Shown here piece after piece: positions 20,726-43,200 of a DNA stretch of 64,000 nt (position 1 is its first letter; each line of letters starts with the position of its first letter). Under the pieces are notes generated by a model, which ran no database searches, had not been told where the DNA came from, and saw only the letters and a list, made by a program, of their open reading frames with translations. Position numbers and translations under genes: made by a program. The DNA comes from Schistosoma mansoni. Taxonomy: Eukaryota; Platyhelminthes; Trematoda; Strigeidida; Schistosomatidae. Location: assembly GCF_000237925.1 (NCBI RefSeq), contig NC_031495.1, forward strand, positions 54,850,108-54,914,107, given 5' to 3'.

Positions 20726-23689
20726 TTTTAAAAAGTTTTATTACACAGCGTATGACGACGCAGAATTTCGGTTCATTTTAACTACTTTCGAGTTCCAATG
20801 TATCAATGCACTAATGTTCAGTCACAGCTTTAGTCCACATCTTTTGGATTAAATACTTTAGTGAAAAGTAGGTTTCGGAAGCAGACAAATCTTAAATTGA
20901 TGTTGTTTGACTTTGGTTTTTGAATGCTTTCTGTTGATACCACAGATAATTGGTCATAGATAGACATAAATTAAAGACCACTTGACCATCAATGTATTTA
21001 AAGTCTTTCCGTGATTCAGCAGTGAAAAACCAACGAGATCTCAGCTATTCTACTGCTTCTGACGTTAGAAGTTAAAGGCGCTATTACTAACTTTGTAACT
21101 GGCATTCGTACAAGCTATTCAGTATTATACCTAAAAGGCAAAGATATATGATTCTTGTTGATGCACCTTAAACCTTGAGATAGTCGTCTCTAAATTCCTT
21201 ACACCTTCAAGAACCAACTTTTTAACCATCAAATAAGTCCGATTAAATCTCCCCGACAAAGAAATAAAACTTCTGTCCAGCTAGGGTCTGTCCAGTAAAA
21301 TTGATGAGGACAATAACATTGTCGAAGATATTCAGAACCATTTGTTTTGGGAATTAACATACCACTGCAGCTCACCACTTCAATAGTGAAGAAGTTATGA
21401 TCTTAAAAAAAAACCAGTCAGAAGTTTAAAAACAATGAGCTTACTGTCTGAAAACACTCTGATAGTTTGTTATGTTCAGAAGCGTAGGATCATATCTCTG
21501 TACTCAAAGGAGCCATGTGAATTTACAATATATACTACGTGCAGTAGACGTTCGATTGTTCTCGAAACCTTGCAGTTCTTCCACAGAGTGTCATCTCGGA
21601 CCTACAATCAGACACCAGATGAATTTTTTCGATGTCGTTATCTATCATAGATCACACCTTATTCGTGAAAATTACGTCGTTCGATTGTTTGGTCAGAAAG
21701 TCAACAAAGATGATGTTTTCTTCCAAGTAAGCGGATTTTAGCCATTCAACTCTGATATTATCTTTATTCCCGTTCTTATTAATGGCATAGTACTCAGATT
21801 CATAGTAAAGAACATGCAGCGTAAATATATACCCAAAATAAAAAGTTCTCTAAGTCTTCGAGATTTGATGCGAACCTCATTATTTTTAATGAATCCATCT
21901 GGCTGAATGTGCTCGGTCACTCATCCACACTCGATGTCGAGTGGGTATACCGTGATACGCTTCTCTCACGACCGTTCGAGAGCTCCGATTAAATGCATCC
22001 CAACATATTCATAACCTTTCAAAGGTTTCTTCGAACCTCTTCATTTCTGAACGTTGATTTGACTGGGTTCGTATACTTAAACTATAATGATTTTACGTGT
22101 CAGTTGTTGTTAGGCTCGGAATGCCTGTGGCACCTTTAAACTTGATGGTGCTCTTCGTATGCAACTTAGAGTTGTCGGTGTAATGAGTTGCAACGTACAA
22201 AAACGTGAGTACTAAGACATAAGGCGGGTGTGACGAAAACGTCAATCAATTTCGGTCACGTCTTCAAGCTTACTTGTGTAGGAATATAGATCCACATCTA
22301 TTGATGAAGATGAAGGACGTACTGAGGCGCGAATTCTGAGAGTTGTAAAACTTTTTCCGCGTGGTTTAGATGGATTCCCACTGGTGTATTTGTAGTGTGT
22401 ATTATACTGATGTTATCATGCTATCTTGTACATCTAATATATTTTACCCCTGAAAAATAAATTTCAAGAACAATTATCAGTTCAGACATACTATCGTGGA
22501 ATCACCTTTCTACATATTCTATGTGAGCTAATCAAGGTTAATGTTGACATGTATTTATCTCTTAATCATACTAATTGATACATAAATACTCAATCAATAG
22601 TTACTATCTCAATTAATAATTGAACGTTTTATATCCAAAATACATTCCATACCCACAGTCACTGATTTTGATATCAACCCAGGTAATACTTATTGCTATA
22701 TACTAAGATATGCTATTTACTTATACGATCTCTCTACTCTGCTTCCAGATATGGACGACAATTGCAGTTAAAGAGAAATATCACCAATTCTTAAACTAAG
22801 TACAAGGTCAAAATCTGCAATCCCTATGTCTGACGAATCAGTACTTGACAAAGTCAAACTTCATTTTCCAAACTATTCTCTTTTTTCCACAAATCTTGCT
22901 ATCACTACCTGATTCTCTGTGAGACAAACCCCTCCATCTATTCGTACAGTATGTCAGCCGTAAGGCTCTTTAACATGAAATGTACAACACACTCGCACGC
23001 TGAAAAGTCAAGACAGTGCACGCATAAGCATGATTTAATAAGGCCAAAATTACAAAAACCATGATGTCGAATGTTACATCTTTTATGCATCAAAATGCTG
23101 ATCACCATAGCACTGAAAACCGTCTTACTGAACTTAACAGTAAACATAAACAATAAGCACCTTTCACACATATGGGCCATTAATGATGAAAAATACCTCG
23201 AACAACTCAATAAAGCCGAATGTATCCTGCATTTTGTATCTGAAGAAGTAACGAAAAGAGTAGTGTCTTCTTACCATACAGGTGTGTACAATATCCCTGT
23301 CCTCGAGCATGTGGCATGTTGAACGTCAACTGGAAAGTCATCCGCTTGGGAAAAATCGAATAAATCGACAAGCTCCCTCCTTTCGAAATCATTCTGCTAT
23401 GAGTTGATGATTGCTCAAACACCTGGATGAGAACGTTTGTGTAATGTGCTGAAGACAATGTTTCGGTAGTGTTTTGCTATGATCGTATGATCCCTATCTC
23501 TAGATGTGTCATAAAGTACGGGTGTTTTTTTACCTTTACCTTTCCGTTTGGTTCGTAGTTCCAGGATTGTTGAATGAAACTCATGCTGAAGATCAGTGTG
23601 TTTATTCTGAAAATGGGCACGTTCGAAAGGCTAGGTCCCTTGAAAATTTTCAGGGGAGTTATACAAGCTATCTACAACTTCATCGTTTG
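20726..23689. other. Upstream of FBXO36: unassigned, possible gypsy debris
   Basis: No exon was recognised. Base composition rises above the neighbourhood between 21.4 and 22.4 kb and weak integrase-like traces occur near 22.0 kb on the minus strand, so part of this is probably the 3' half of the gypsy fossil at 23.7-24.2 kb. The FBXO36 promoter must lie at its left end. Confidence 0.4.
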
Positions 23690-24180
23690 CTTACTATATA
23701 TGTTTTAAATCTGAAGTGAGCTGAAAGATGTGGATCAGTTGTCGAAAATTTCCAGGCCCTTAGACGTGCGTAATTCCTGAACTGTGGTCTGTTCTGGGTA
23801 ATCCGAAATGGCCACCACTTTAATTTGCAGATAGCGAATAGATAGAGCGTCATCTGTGAGTCCGAACAAATCAAGGAGATCAGTTCCCTTTCTGAATGTT
23901 CATAGCAATGCTACGTCTTCAGTGTCGTTGTGAAACAAGGTCGAGATGCTGAAGTTGAGATTCTCTGTCCATACTTGACATCAAGCAGTCATCAACACGA
24001 GCGTGCACAAAATCGAGACCTCCGAATAGGTCATTGATGAATCTCTGGAAAGCCCATGTAACATTTTTCAAGCCGAAATCGTAGACATCTTCACCGAGGC
24101 TTCTTTGAAAAAACAAACCTCGATGATGAGGGTTTTTGTGACTTCGGGACTCCGACTGCTTGACGCGGTCAGTTTGCATA
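23690..24180 (-). mobile_element. Ty3/gypsy LTR retrotransposon fossil, RT region
   Basis: Minus-strand similarity to Ty3/gypsy reverse transcriptase: a GLKNVTWAFQRFINDLF region and a VDDCL active-site region in the open stretch 24179-23919, then a KVVAISDYPEQTTVQELR segment near 23800, which is the motif just after the RT. A possible integrase trace near 22.0 kb is weaker. The copy is broken in several places and the LTRs were not found, so it is old. Confidence 0.75.
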
Positions 24181-24199
24181 CGGCTCTGTTTTGGAATGA

Positions 24200-25829
24200 G
24201 ATTAAAAGCATTTTTACTGGTTGGGTAAGCCTATATAGAAGGAACAGTACAAAAAGGCTCTCGTCAAATGCTCAATGACCAATAAACTTTATGCGTAGCA
24301 AAATTTCTGTTACTCAGCGGTGTCGCAATTTTATATTGTGGAGTAGCTTGTCTTGTCTTTTTTGGTCTGTTAGATCTGCACGATTAAGGAGAGCTCACTT
24401 TAAAGGATCATAGGTTTTAGAAAAATCACAGGTAAATATATCAGGAGTCAAGTACCTGTCAAACTTGTGCGTTAACCTTTCTCTACTGCGAGGAAGCGAG
24501 CACGTCGGTCCGTCGAATAGTGCTTATCCAAGACAGCATCCGGATAGCGAAACCGAACTTTGATAGTATTAAGCCAGAATGATATGAATTGAATGAACTG
24601 AGCTCACTCACTAACCAACATGCAAAATGCACTCTAGTACATTTATCATGACTAATTAGTCAATGAAATAAGTAGTTTGAAGAACTGTCAGTAAACGCTG
24701 CCATGTGTCGATACGCCGATAAATTGTCTTAATGTAGCGTGAACTAGTCTGATGTTACTGACAAAATCATTTTGCTGATGGCTGTGAATCTACAAAACTG
24801 AGCTATTCCGAATTTTGTAACGGACCAATAGACTCGTACATAATTAGCAATACTCAACCGAAAAAGATACTGCAGCGGAAGAGTTCGACAGGACAAGTTG
24901 CTACGATTTAAACTAAAGGTTTCTTAGTTCAAGCATCATAATAATGGCCATGATTTAGTCAAGCAACTAAAATGTCTCTCCTATGATCTGTGTTTACAGT
25001 TATCACAAATCCAATAACTCATTGAACAAAACAAAAAAACACCTTAAAATACCAATTTATGAAAAGCAATAAATGTTATCTAAACACACCCAGTAATTAT
25101 TTAATTACAAATAATTTTGGAAAATAACACTCAGAGAAATTCCAATTGTATTCCTAACATAAACTGATTAAAATAAAAAGAAACATTGAAACATGAAGGC
25201 ATATTATAATCCAAAGGGCATTTTATGCATATGTATAAACGGGGGAATAAGAAATGACTAGTTTCATAAATATACAAAAAGCCAAATTAAATAAACAAAC
25301 CAGAAAATTAGGCATAAGTCAGCTTTACAAGGAGGGAGCAGGACTATAAAAAAAGCATCCATAATTTGCAAAACAACAATAAAAAATAATATGCGCAACA
25401 AAAGCGTGTATTTGGCGCAATAACTCGGAGTGAAAGGGAAAATAATAATATCAACAACAACAAACAGTACAGTCTCAATGAACAAACGGATGAATCATAC
25501 AATTAAAATTTGTAATGGGTTGGGCCATAAGTAGAAGCAAAGAAATGCTTTAAGTTCATATACTAGTTATAATAGTAAGGAAGTTTTAGAACAACGTTAA
25601 GCTTAAATAATTCCTTTAATGAAGTTAACCTATTTTTTCGAGGAAATATATTGAAAATAAAGCTGTAGGTAGATCAGTCCAGGGAAATAAACCTAAAACC
25701 ATTAATAACAGGCCGAAGAAAGTTTATGCAAAGAAAATAAATAAGGACTCATACTGTGTTGAAATTGTTGGCAATCGGCTGTATTTATATTGAAAGAGTT
25801 GTGCCAGTATTGTTACGTTAAAACGTTAT
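24200..25829. other. Between the gypsy fossil and the GNB1 stop
   Basis: The right 0.6 kb is downstream of the GNB1 stop and probably holds its 3' UTR; the rest may be more gypsy debris. No gene was recognised. Confidence 0.4.
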
Positions 25830-34365
<8,536 letters not shown>

Positions 34366-37187
34366 TTTTAGTTATGATAAAGATCTGGTCCAATACACCA
34401 AACAAGCTAGTCACTAAACTTCACCAACATCGCAGGTGTTTAAGAAGATGGTGAGTGGACGCTCAATTGAAGGGTTAAAACAATTTAGACTCATGACAAA
34501 AGTCATATTATAGATATAAAGCTATATTCGAAATTATTATTTTTCAACATGTTTTAAATTCAGTTTATTGACACCTTCGAGTACTTTTGCAGATGTGAGA
34601 GTGCTATTGAAAACGTCTATCTCATATAGTTAACTTACCATGTCTGTTAATTAATCATCAGTCAGGAATCTCGAATATTTTTTAAAGGATCATCTTTCCT
34701 TATGTTGGACAAAGCTGAACAGACATGGGTAAAATAAAATTTAACTGAATTCACTTTGTTTATGAGTTGTATGCGCACACTCTGTAAAGTGATTTTCTGA
34801 TGGCCTAACAGATTCCTCAAGTCAAAGGGTCTTGTCGTAAATGACTTGAACTGTAGTTCTTTTGTCACCAACAACATTTGCATTGTGAAGCCTTAGTACA
34901 ACTAACGCAAACGAGTCCGTCTACTGTGGTGTATTCGTATCCGAAATATTGGCCTTCTGATATCAACAAGAATTCTTGTAGCTGCGAATAAATCCCCAAA
35001 ATCAATGGCTCCGTAAGTTTTTGACATTGGACGCTGACCACATTGGTTCTACTGGACTCACCTAGCTTAAGGTGCCCGATCATACATCCGCGCCAGATCA
35101 CGAGTGGAAACGCCATGCTCAACATCTCCTGAAATCACAAGCCAGTTTGGATCAGTCGATTCTCGATATTTTGATAGCCTATCAAATGTCTTCGAAAATC
35201 CTCGATTTCGACTATCGACTTAACTAGGTGAGCACGATTCATAGTAGAAGGCGTTACTGATAAAGCGTTGTCAAACTCCAAATACCTGTGCATCTTCGCT
35301 CTGTACTATAGCACAGGAACATCACCACTTAGAAATCTGTCAGACTGTGAAATGATCCGTACTTAAACTAATTTAAATAATTATTCCGAATAACTGCTGA
35401 ATGATTGTAGTTTTCAAGCCACCTCTTGGTGGAGATTCGTGAAGCAGTCTCAGCTGCCATTCTTGATAGGTACTGATTCGAAGCACCATCTCGAGTGAAA
35501 TACACGTGTTAAGTGATAGGCGAATTCTCCTTATGTTGACGGGTGCTCTGCTGAACTGGGATGAACGGATTCATAACTGGTCAGGAGTCGTACATGGGCC
35601 GCAGAGACCTGTTATAATTAATTGTGCCACACTATACTGAAGCACGCCCATCACTTGACATCTTTATTCTATCCTTGTCTGCCAAGTCACTGTGTGGTGC
35701 TTTCGATAATAGCCCTAATACCTGTGTAAAGCTGGTTGTGAAATGTCTTTGTGGAGTCACTGTTTTGAATAGATTGCGTGGTCACTACTTACGAGCGACT
35801 TATATATTAGTTCCAATCAAGCTTTATTTTAAAGTTGATACCACAATACTGTTGATACACCTATCTTAATAAGACGGTAAGCGAAAGCATTGGGCATCCT
35901 CTTTGTCCTAATATAGAAGTTTCCTACTCTTCACATCCACAGTACACCAGGAACAATGAAATCACAAGATAAGCGCTTGACCTTTAAACCAGGTTTCTAT
36001 CCCTTGGTTGTTTGTGGTCGATCAATATTGAGGATTCACACACTAAGACAAGATAATTGCCTCATGCTTTCTGCTCCTCGGTGTTGTCTAAGGTCGACAT
36101 GTGGAGTAAAGTACTTGGAAGTCTCAACAACCCCATTGTGACTTAGTTTAGTAATCATTACTGACAATTTACAAGTGAGGTCATTGCCTTCATCTTAAAA
36201 TCAATCAGACATGTCAAGCTGGACCCTTGAAAACTGTTTAAGGGACTTATTCAGGACATCCTGTCTATGGATAAATGGTATGTATCAGAAGCACAGCAAG
36301 TAATGGAAGCAAGCTGAGGCAGGTAGTCTAAGTAAAGTAACCATCTAGAGGAGTACTTGTCAGACGAGAACATTAAACTAGTGAAAATTTCTGCCCTATA
36401 CAGTGTCAGTAATCTTGTGTGATTCGATATACGGCTAGGCATTCCCTATCGTATTTGTTACACCCTAATTTGGAATATTCCAGACATTCCGAAAATGTGT
36501 AACCAGTCGATACTAGGTACCTATTTATTGCTTAAACGTTCCACAAATGATGGTATCTGATGCCTCTAGCGTAGTATAAGTCGACTCATCAAATTAGTGG
36601 TGTATAGGTGCTGTCGTCTCACTACCGAATAAATTTTCGGCAACTTATCAGTCCCGTCAACACATAAATTTGCTCGATGTCCACCGATTCGACTTACCTC
36701 GGAACAGCAGCGATCCCTATTATCAATGGGGAAATGACTAGAATAATAATAAGGAAAATATCAAGTGGGATGACCCTTACCCGACTATTTTGTCTGCTCC
36801 TAGCAGCTTCATATATTCAAGCTTTAATTCCTCTGGTCTAGACAATTGAGTTGTGTCTTCTCAACAGGACTTATTATTATACGGCAGTTAACATGAGTGT
36901 GTATGAAATGGTAGTCCAAGAATGGAAGGTTGTTTATCAGTACAGGCAGACATATCCAATCGATTAACAATTATTCGGTTATGCATTGGCCAGTGGTTTG
37001 CAATAACTTCAGGCGTCCATGGTAATTAAAAATATGACGTTCATCCACTCACACTGGCTGATACAACTACACATGTAACATAAATAACAATCCCCATTTT
37101 CATCATGATTTTATGTCTTACCGAATTCACTACAACATAGATTGGTTACAAATAATTATATTTTGGGAAGAGATGGATAGTAACTTC
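34366..37187. other. GNB1 upstream region, no gene recognised
   Basis: The GNB1 promoter and any leader exon should be at the left. Two minus-strand open frames (35125-34865 and 34883-34662) and several short plus frames have no recognised family and look like decayed sequence. Confidence 0.4.
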
Positions 37188-37442
37188 CCCTGCTGCTCTC
37201 GTATGGTTACTGTCCGTCCCAAGCCCGTGTAAAGGATGAAGGATGGACTTGTGGTTGACTATTCCATCTCGTAGAAAACAGCCCTGATAAAAGTACGTTA
37301 ACCAGAACAAACAATTTAAGCCACTTAAATCCCGTTCTGGGGGCTGAACGACCTTCATTGTATTATGACCCCTTATGGGGAAAGCCGATATCCTTCGGAA
37401 GTCACGAGGTCGATGCCTCTTCTAACAGTCAGAACAACAATT
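37188..37442 (+). mobile_element. RTE family A 5' UTR and ORF start only
   Basis: The sequence follows the 5' end of the element at 56974-60177: GTCCCAAGCCCG, a stretch of UTR, then an ATG at 37365 starting MTPYGESRYPSEVTRSMPLL, against [20 protein letters not shown]. Similarity stops at about 37442, long before the endonuclease. Target-primed insertion normally leaves 3' ends, so a 5'-only piece implies deletion or recombination after insertion. Confidence 0.75.
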
Positions 37443-37869
37443 AGAACAACACATGTAAGCGAACAATTGTTTTCAATTAGATCGTCATCAGGCTTTACTC
37501 TAATATACATGAATATTTACACGAAAATGTTAGACCAATCAAGGCTATTTGATTCAATAATCACAATGAAATAGAATACGTCACCAAGCATAATAGTTAA
37601 AAATACAAGTTGATAGTGGGAAGACAGGTGTACTGATAGTAGTAAGAATATTAAATTACAATAACAAAAGTCTTATCAATAGTTAAACATAGGAAATAGG
37701 AGGTCAAACGTGGGTAAATAGACTAGAATAGTAATCACAAAACATTAAAATCATTACGTAATAAGAAGTATGTAAGTACTCAGTGAAGAATACAAACGGA
37801 AGGAGGTAGAAAATTAAAAACATGTGATAGCAAAATTAAGATAATAAAAATGAAATTTACAAATAATAA

Positions 37870-38700
37870 TAATGTCGTTTGTTAAATTATGTCCGGCCAT
37901 GGAAGGGATAGGGGGGTTACGAATTTCTTCTCTACACATGAATTGGGGTGGAATATACGAATTCCTATGGCTTCAGCTATATGAAGGAGACGGGAGCGAA
38001 CTCCGTTGGGAAATGATGGAGGTATACGATAGATCACTTGAAATGATTTCAATTTATCTACAATATGACCACTATCAATTATATGTGCCAAGATAGAACT
38101 GAATATTGTTTTTATTTGGCTTTTCCCAAACGATGCTGGTAGATGTTCACTCATTCGTTGGTTAAGTTGCCTAGTAGTACGCCCGATAAAGCTATCTCCA
38201 CAGGAGCAGCTGAACTTATAAATGCACATGAAGGAGGCTAACTCAGGTAACTTATCCTTCGTTTGAGTAGACATCACTGGTCGACTCGAGAAGGTCAATG
38301 CAAGATAGGCTGCGTAGAATGTCCTACTAATTACTTTTGTTAGCCTATCTTCCAGAGTATCACGAGCTACATCCCCGTTGAATTGTAATTTCATGTATAA
38401 AGGTTTCTTGCGAACAGTTGAAATCTCCGACTTCTTCCTTGTATCATACATGTACTTTTTAATGAACACAGCAGGGTAGCCGACCTCTGTCAGTGAGTTA
38501 TAGATAAATTCCAGTTCCTGACTTAAAGTAGAACAAGGAAGGCAAAATGAGTAGTGAGATTCAAGGACATCGAAACAGGTATCCAGAACCCTTTGAAGAA
38601 CCCTTAAATAAAAATACATTGTCAGATAACAAAACGTTACATGAGGCATGCCAGTATACAGGCAAGGTCCAATTGTAACGAATGCCGCAGGCTTTGTTTC
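37870..38700 (-). mobile_element. Penelope-like element fossil, second copy
   Basis: The minus-strand open frame 38649-37882 (255 codons) contains an RT thumb-like stretch (LSQELEFIYNSLTEVGYPAV) and a GIY-YIG endonuclease domain (CIYKFSCSCGDSFIGRTTRQ, EHLPASF, closing LSLPWP). It belongs to the same family as the copy at 4960-5715 and has the longer open frame. The polymerase core is missing, so it is a truncated remnant. An AT-rich 3' part extends below 37870. Confidence 0.85.
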
Positions 38701-38766
38701 AAAAAGTTACTTGGCTAGGTTGATATGTAATGTATTGATTTCATCTGTGAAAATATAACATCTGCC

Positions 38767-39540
38767 AGACTTCAAATTGACACTGGGTCAGAGGTCATTT
38801 TGATTTATCATATCACGTGGACACTTAGGTTCCCATCCCTCTTGCAAACCTCCGACAAACCGAAAATCGGGTTTAACGGCCTAGTAAGATTGGCCAGTAA
38901 AATTGAACGTGATATCAGGTCGCAGTCACCCCATACTGAGCTTTACTGCTTTATTCTTCCATCTGTCATTGTTGTAATAAGGAGGTATATTCCTTAGGTT
39001 ATTTTCCTCAGTATCCAAGTGGTCATTGGCTAAATTGTCTTCATTTCGAAAATACCCTTCACTTTCCTAAAGAAAGAACATTTTATATCAGCACTTTCGG
39101 ATTCCTTGAGCCAGACCTGATGAAATCCATAGACTAGTAGCTAGAAATGAGCTCAGATGAAGTTACAGAACTCGTGCAACACTCGTCTGAGAAATTTTAT
39201 TCGTGTATAGCAGTGATTAACGCTCTCAGCAAACCACGCATCATCCCAAAATTCCAATTACCGTATGGTTGTATAATCAGTCGATTCGCCCATCAGAAAG
39301 AATCAGTGTTTTCATGGGGCTTTACCCTACTTTTAAACGTACGGCACTTTTTTGAGCCATTTAAATATCCGGCCGTATTTGCCGTAGCCTACAGTAATTG
39401 GTCTAAATATCTACTACTAATAATAGGAAATGACAGTCACCGACGAACACTACGGGTCCCACTTATTGTTCTAGGGATACATTTCCTTTCAACAGCAGAC
39501 CTAATTCCCCATCACACAGCTCAAGGCAACAACGCCTAGC
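38767..39540 (+). mobile_element. Ty3/gypsy fossil with protease motif
   Basis: A retroviral-type aspartic protease start, RLQIDTGSEVILIY, is readable at 38767-38810 and continues for about 60 residues. A separate open stretch, 39147-39539, ends in a pattern like the end of gypsy RNase H (RTLRVPLIVLGIHFLSTADL). Most of the RT is missing between them. It is a broken, old copy lying head to head with the Penelope fossil at its left. No LTRs were recognised. Confidence 0.65.
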
Positions 39541-40826
39541 AACTTCTGAAATGTTCACGAAATAGTAGTCACATGAACAACAAAAACAAGCTTTTCAGCA
39601 TTATGATAGTAGGGCACAACGAAGTCGTCGACTGCATATTTCAACATCAACATTACATGATGGTCGCTATCATTAGATCATAAACCATTCTGAAGCCAAA
39701 CATCTATGCACTGTGATAAATCTTTGATGAGAATTTCAACTTCTGTGACGAGTTTTATACTTTGAACTATGCAAAAATCATGGGTGTTGTGGCATAAACA
39801 AGTCTGATAAAATTTATGCAAGCGAATCCAATCTGTAAACTTTGAATGTATCTGAAAAAAGGCTAAAATAATCCGGCAATAAAAGATACAGTTATTAGTT
39901 TTCTTAACACTTTATATATACACCTTTTGCGCTGATAAACAGCCTTCCTTATTCCAACCTTAAATTCTCTTCCTTCATTTGAACTTACTCCACCTTTGTA
40001 AATATCACAGCTCATTGTTCTTTATTGCTGCATTCTCTCATCTGCAGCCTCTGATCACATTTCATTCTAGCAACGATAGCTAGTATAAATTAGGCCTGAT
40101 TTATCATAACTCTGTCTGTTCCACTACATGTCAAACATTGTTTGGCGGTCATATTTAGGTACCTTGCTGTTCCTCTGTTACCCCTTTTTTCAGAATCTTG
40201 GTCCAAAGGGACAGCTGCGGAACCTCTGACTTCTGGAAGAGACCCGAAGCACGCGTTTTTCCAAGGTCATAATTCACACTAAGCGCTCTACGAGTCAACT
40301 TTACAACAACTATAATTTTAAAAATTTGTATTCTATAAGTACTTAGCACCACCAGAATTCTAACACGATTATGCCGAGCTTGGATGTGATGTGTAACGTG
40401 AACGCGATGCCACCTTGGAAAAATATTTTGAAGACTGTACTCAGTGTAATACTAAAGCACAAACCTAATCATTAACGCTCCATGACATCAGCACGAATGA
40501 ACTATTATTCTCCTTTATAGATCATATTTATTTACCGACCCTACTTGGGGAGCATACTGTGAGCCGAAAAGTGTTGTAGTTTGTAGGTCATGCCTATAAA
40601 AATGAAGTGTTCCTGCCCTTGCAGAAACATATTATTATTATATCATGTAGACCAAATAACTACCCATCATAGATGAATGAACAAGTCGAGAAACCTCTTA
40701 GATGTAGGAAAAAGCACTGGAATATGTTCATCTACCGGCTTAGAACAACACAGCTCCAGCTATTGTAAAACTAGGAATGCTTGCAAAGCGTTGGTAATTA
40801 AGAATAGATAGTCATATAAAAAGAGG

Positions 40827-42560
40827 TTGGCCGGAGATTGCGAAAATAGTCCGGAAAGGTTGTTCTTATATTTAAAGAAGCAAACTCACAGGAGTGATGG
40901 AATCCCACTACTTTTCGCACTAGAAAATCTGTTGATATTGGGAAGAGATGATAACGAAAAATTTGAAGCTTTGTCGAAATATTTTATAAAGTGTTTTTTA
41001 CCGGCAATTACGGACGACCAACAATTGGTCCTAATTAGAATGGCTTGTTGATGGATCCTGTAGTTACCGGGAAAGGGACTGTCTTAAGATTATTTCAACA
41101 TCTCAAACCTGGTAAATTCAGTGATCTTGACAATACTCATCATAGGATTATGGAAGACCCGTCGGATGCAATGGCTGAACCCATAGCCATACTGTTTGAT
41201 CTATCTCTGCAGCAGCCCAGATTGCCAGGAGACTGAAAATACGCAGTAATCAGACCAGTGTAAAAGGTGGAGAGCAGAGATTTAATTGGTAACTATCTAC
41301 CCGTTAGTCTAATCAATGTTGTCAAATTAGTGGAAAAGATTATTTGGATGTCTATCTTAAACTCTGTGGAAGGGCGAAATCATTTATTTAGGGAACAACA
41401 TGGTTTTAGGAAAAGCCTATCACTCTTGGCAAATCTGCTAATTGCAAGAGAAGATTGGGCTGCAGCAAAAGATCGAAATATTTCTGTAGATGGGTCTTAA
41501 ATCAGAGCTGAAAAGTTATGAAATCCTTTATGAAACAATAGGCTGGATGAGTGACTTTCTCAGTGATAGAAGACAGCGGGTAAGGATATATGGAGCTCTC
41601 TCAATGTAGGAACCAGTTAAAAGTGGAGTTCCTCAAAATACAGTCCTTGGTCCTATATTTATACTCTAGAGAACGAATATCTAATTATGGCAAAGTCATT
41701 CGTTCTACTCTTTGTCGATGACATGAAGATTTGGAGACTCATACACATTATGTCAGACAGAATATAACTACAGGATGATCTCAATTCATTGGTTGCATGG
41801 ATGGGCAGGTGGTCATTGGAAGTAAATTCTAACAACAGTGTGGTAATGAAATTAACTAACTGCGACGACTCATATTACTGCACAATATGTGGAGCTGTGT
41901 CGCCCAAAGCAATAGACCACCAAGACCTAGTAGTCATATTGTGCAACGACCACGAAACTACGGGTAACTGTAAGGCAGCCACTGCCAAAGGCTTCAAGAT
42001 CTTAATGGCTATTCGCAAGTCATTTCATTACTTGGACAAAGAAACTTTTCAGATATTATATCTGACTTTTATGAGGCCTTGTTTGGAATGTGAGATTCAA
42101 GCAACAAACCCTTGTTTCAAGTATGAGACGTATATGACAGAACGAGTTTAGAGGCAAGGGGGAATGGTAAATGGTCACTCTAGTCTATCTTATGAAGACA
42201 GACTGTGACACCTCAAAATATTTCTTCCACCTTAACGCACGATATGGGGTGATCTAATCCTGGTCTACTTTACAATGAACAATAATTTCAGCACCAATAT
42301 ATGTTATCTTTTCCTTCCATATAGGATTGAGCATCTGAGAGGAAATTCTAGGAAAGTTTAAAAACCGAGATAAATTCGCTTGCGTCTGAAGTTCTGCTTC
42401 TCGCATCAAATAGTGGATTATCATGATTCTGAATTAAAACACATAATATCAGCACTTGTCGATAAATTAAAAGAGACTAGATCACTACAACACTACAAAT
42501 TGCAGGGATTATTATAGGTCGGTTGAACTATCCTACAGTGAAGACTGAAAACATATGAAG
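40827..42560 (+). mobile_element. CR1-like LINE fragment upstream of TFIIB
   Basis: Consecutive open frames give the typical order: a pre-RT segment (LFLYLKKQTHRSDGIPLL), HLKPGKFSDLDNTH, LIGNYLPVSLINVVKLVEKI, FREQHGFRKSLSLLANLLIA, a damaged SGVPQNTVLGPIF region near 41620-41660, WMGRWSLEVNSNNS, and a C-terminal part to about 42520 (IISALVDKLKETRSL). Stops and frame changes are frequent. The endonuclease is absent. Confidence 0.8.
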
Positions 42561-43200
42561 CGATTTCCGAATCCTGTCTAAATGAGGAACTTTCGACCGA
42601 GTGACCAGTCAAAAAGTAACTTCCAGGTCTACAGAAGCCGCATTGAAACTAGCTGATGTGATAGTACTGCTATTATCCATAGGTAAGCAACACTAAAACA
42701 AAACGAAAATCCTAATTTGGTTCAGGATGTAAAGCAACAAACAATAGTCTGAGTTAGTCATTATTAAGAGTGATTTACAAATTATCTGGTGGTTACAAAT
42801 GTACATATACCACGAAGTCTAGTTAGAATATGATCTAGTGGGTTACCTAGTGTCGTTCAAACGCAAAATACCCGCCTTTTACTTCGGCCCGTCAAGGCCG
42901 CGGTAGGTTTATCCTTTAAACCAACCTGTTCATTAAGCAGCTGGCCTTCACAGCTGCTTGTTTTGATATCTTATCTGTTAAAATATTTGTGAGGTTCTCC
43001 TCAAACTGTTCCGAGCTTCGTTTCAAAGGGCAGTGCGAAGTTATTTAGTTGCCAAAGGTTTCTAGTTGAAGCACAGTTGACCTGAGGTGTTCACAGCTGA
43101 CAATCACTAACCATATCGTGTCTGCCAAGACAATATCTGACATACCATGTAAACGCTACAGAGTTTAATAAACTTTCTCATTCCTAAAGGAGTCATCTAG
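42561..43200. other. Region that should hold the TFIIB promoter and first exon
   Basis: The missing N-terminal coding exon of TFIIB must lie here or further left, but no convincing ATG-bearing short exon was found. CCGCCTTTTACTTCGGCCCG near 42874 is a local GC-rich patch. Confidence 0.35.

Noticed and set aside
34662-35125. Two minus-strand open frames as a retroelement gag
   Set aside because: A few cysteines are present, but no zinc-knuckle spacing or other family motif could be shown.
39147-39539. A 130-codon host gene
   Set aside because: Its end resembles gypsy RNase H, it follows a gypsy protease motif on the same strand, and it has no splice context.
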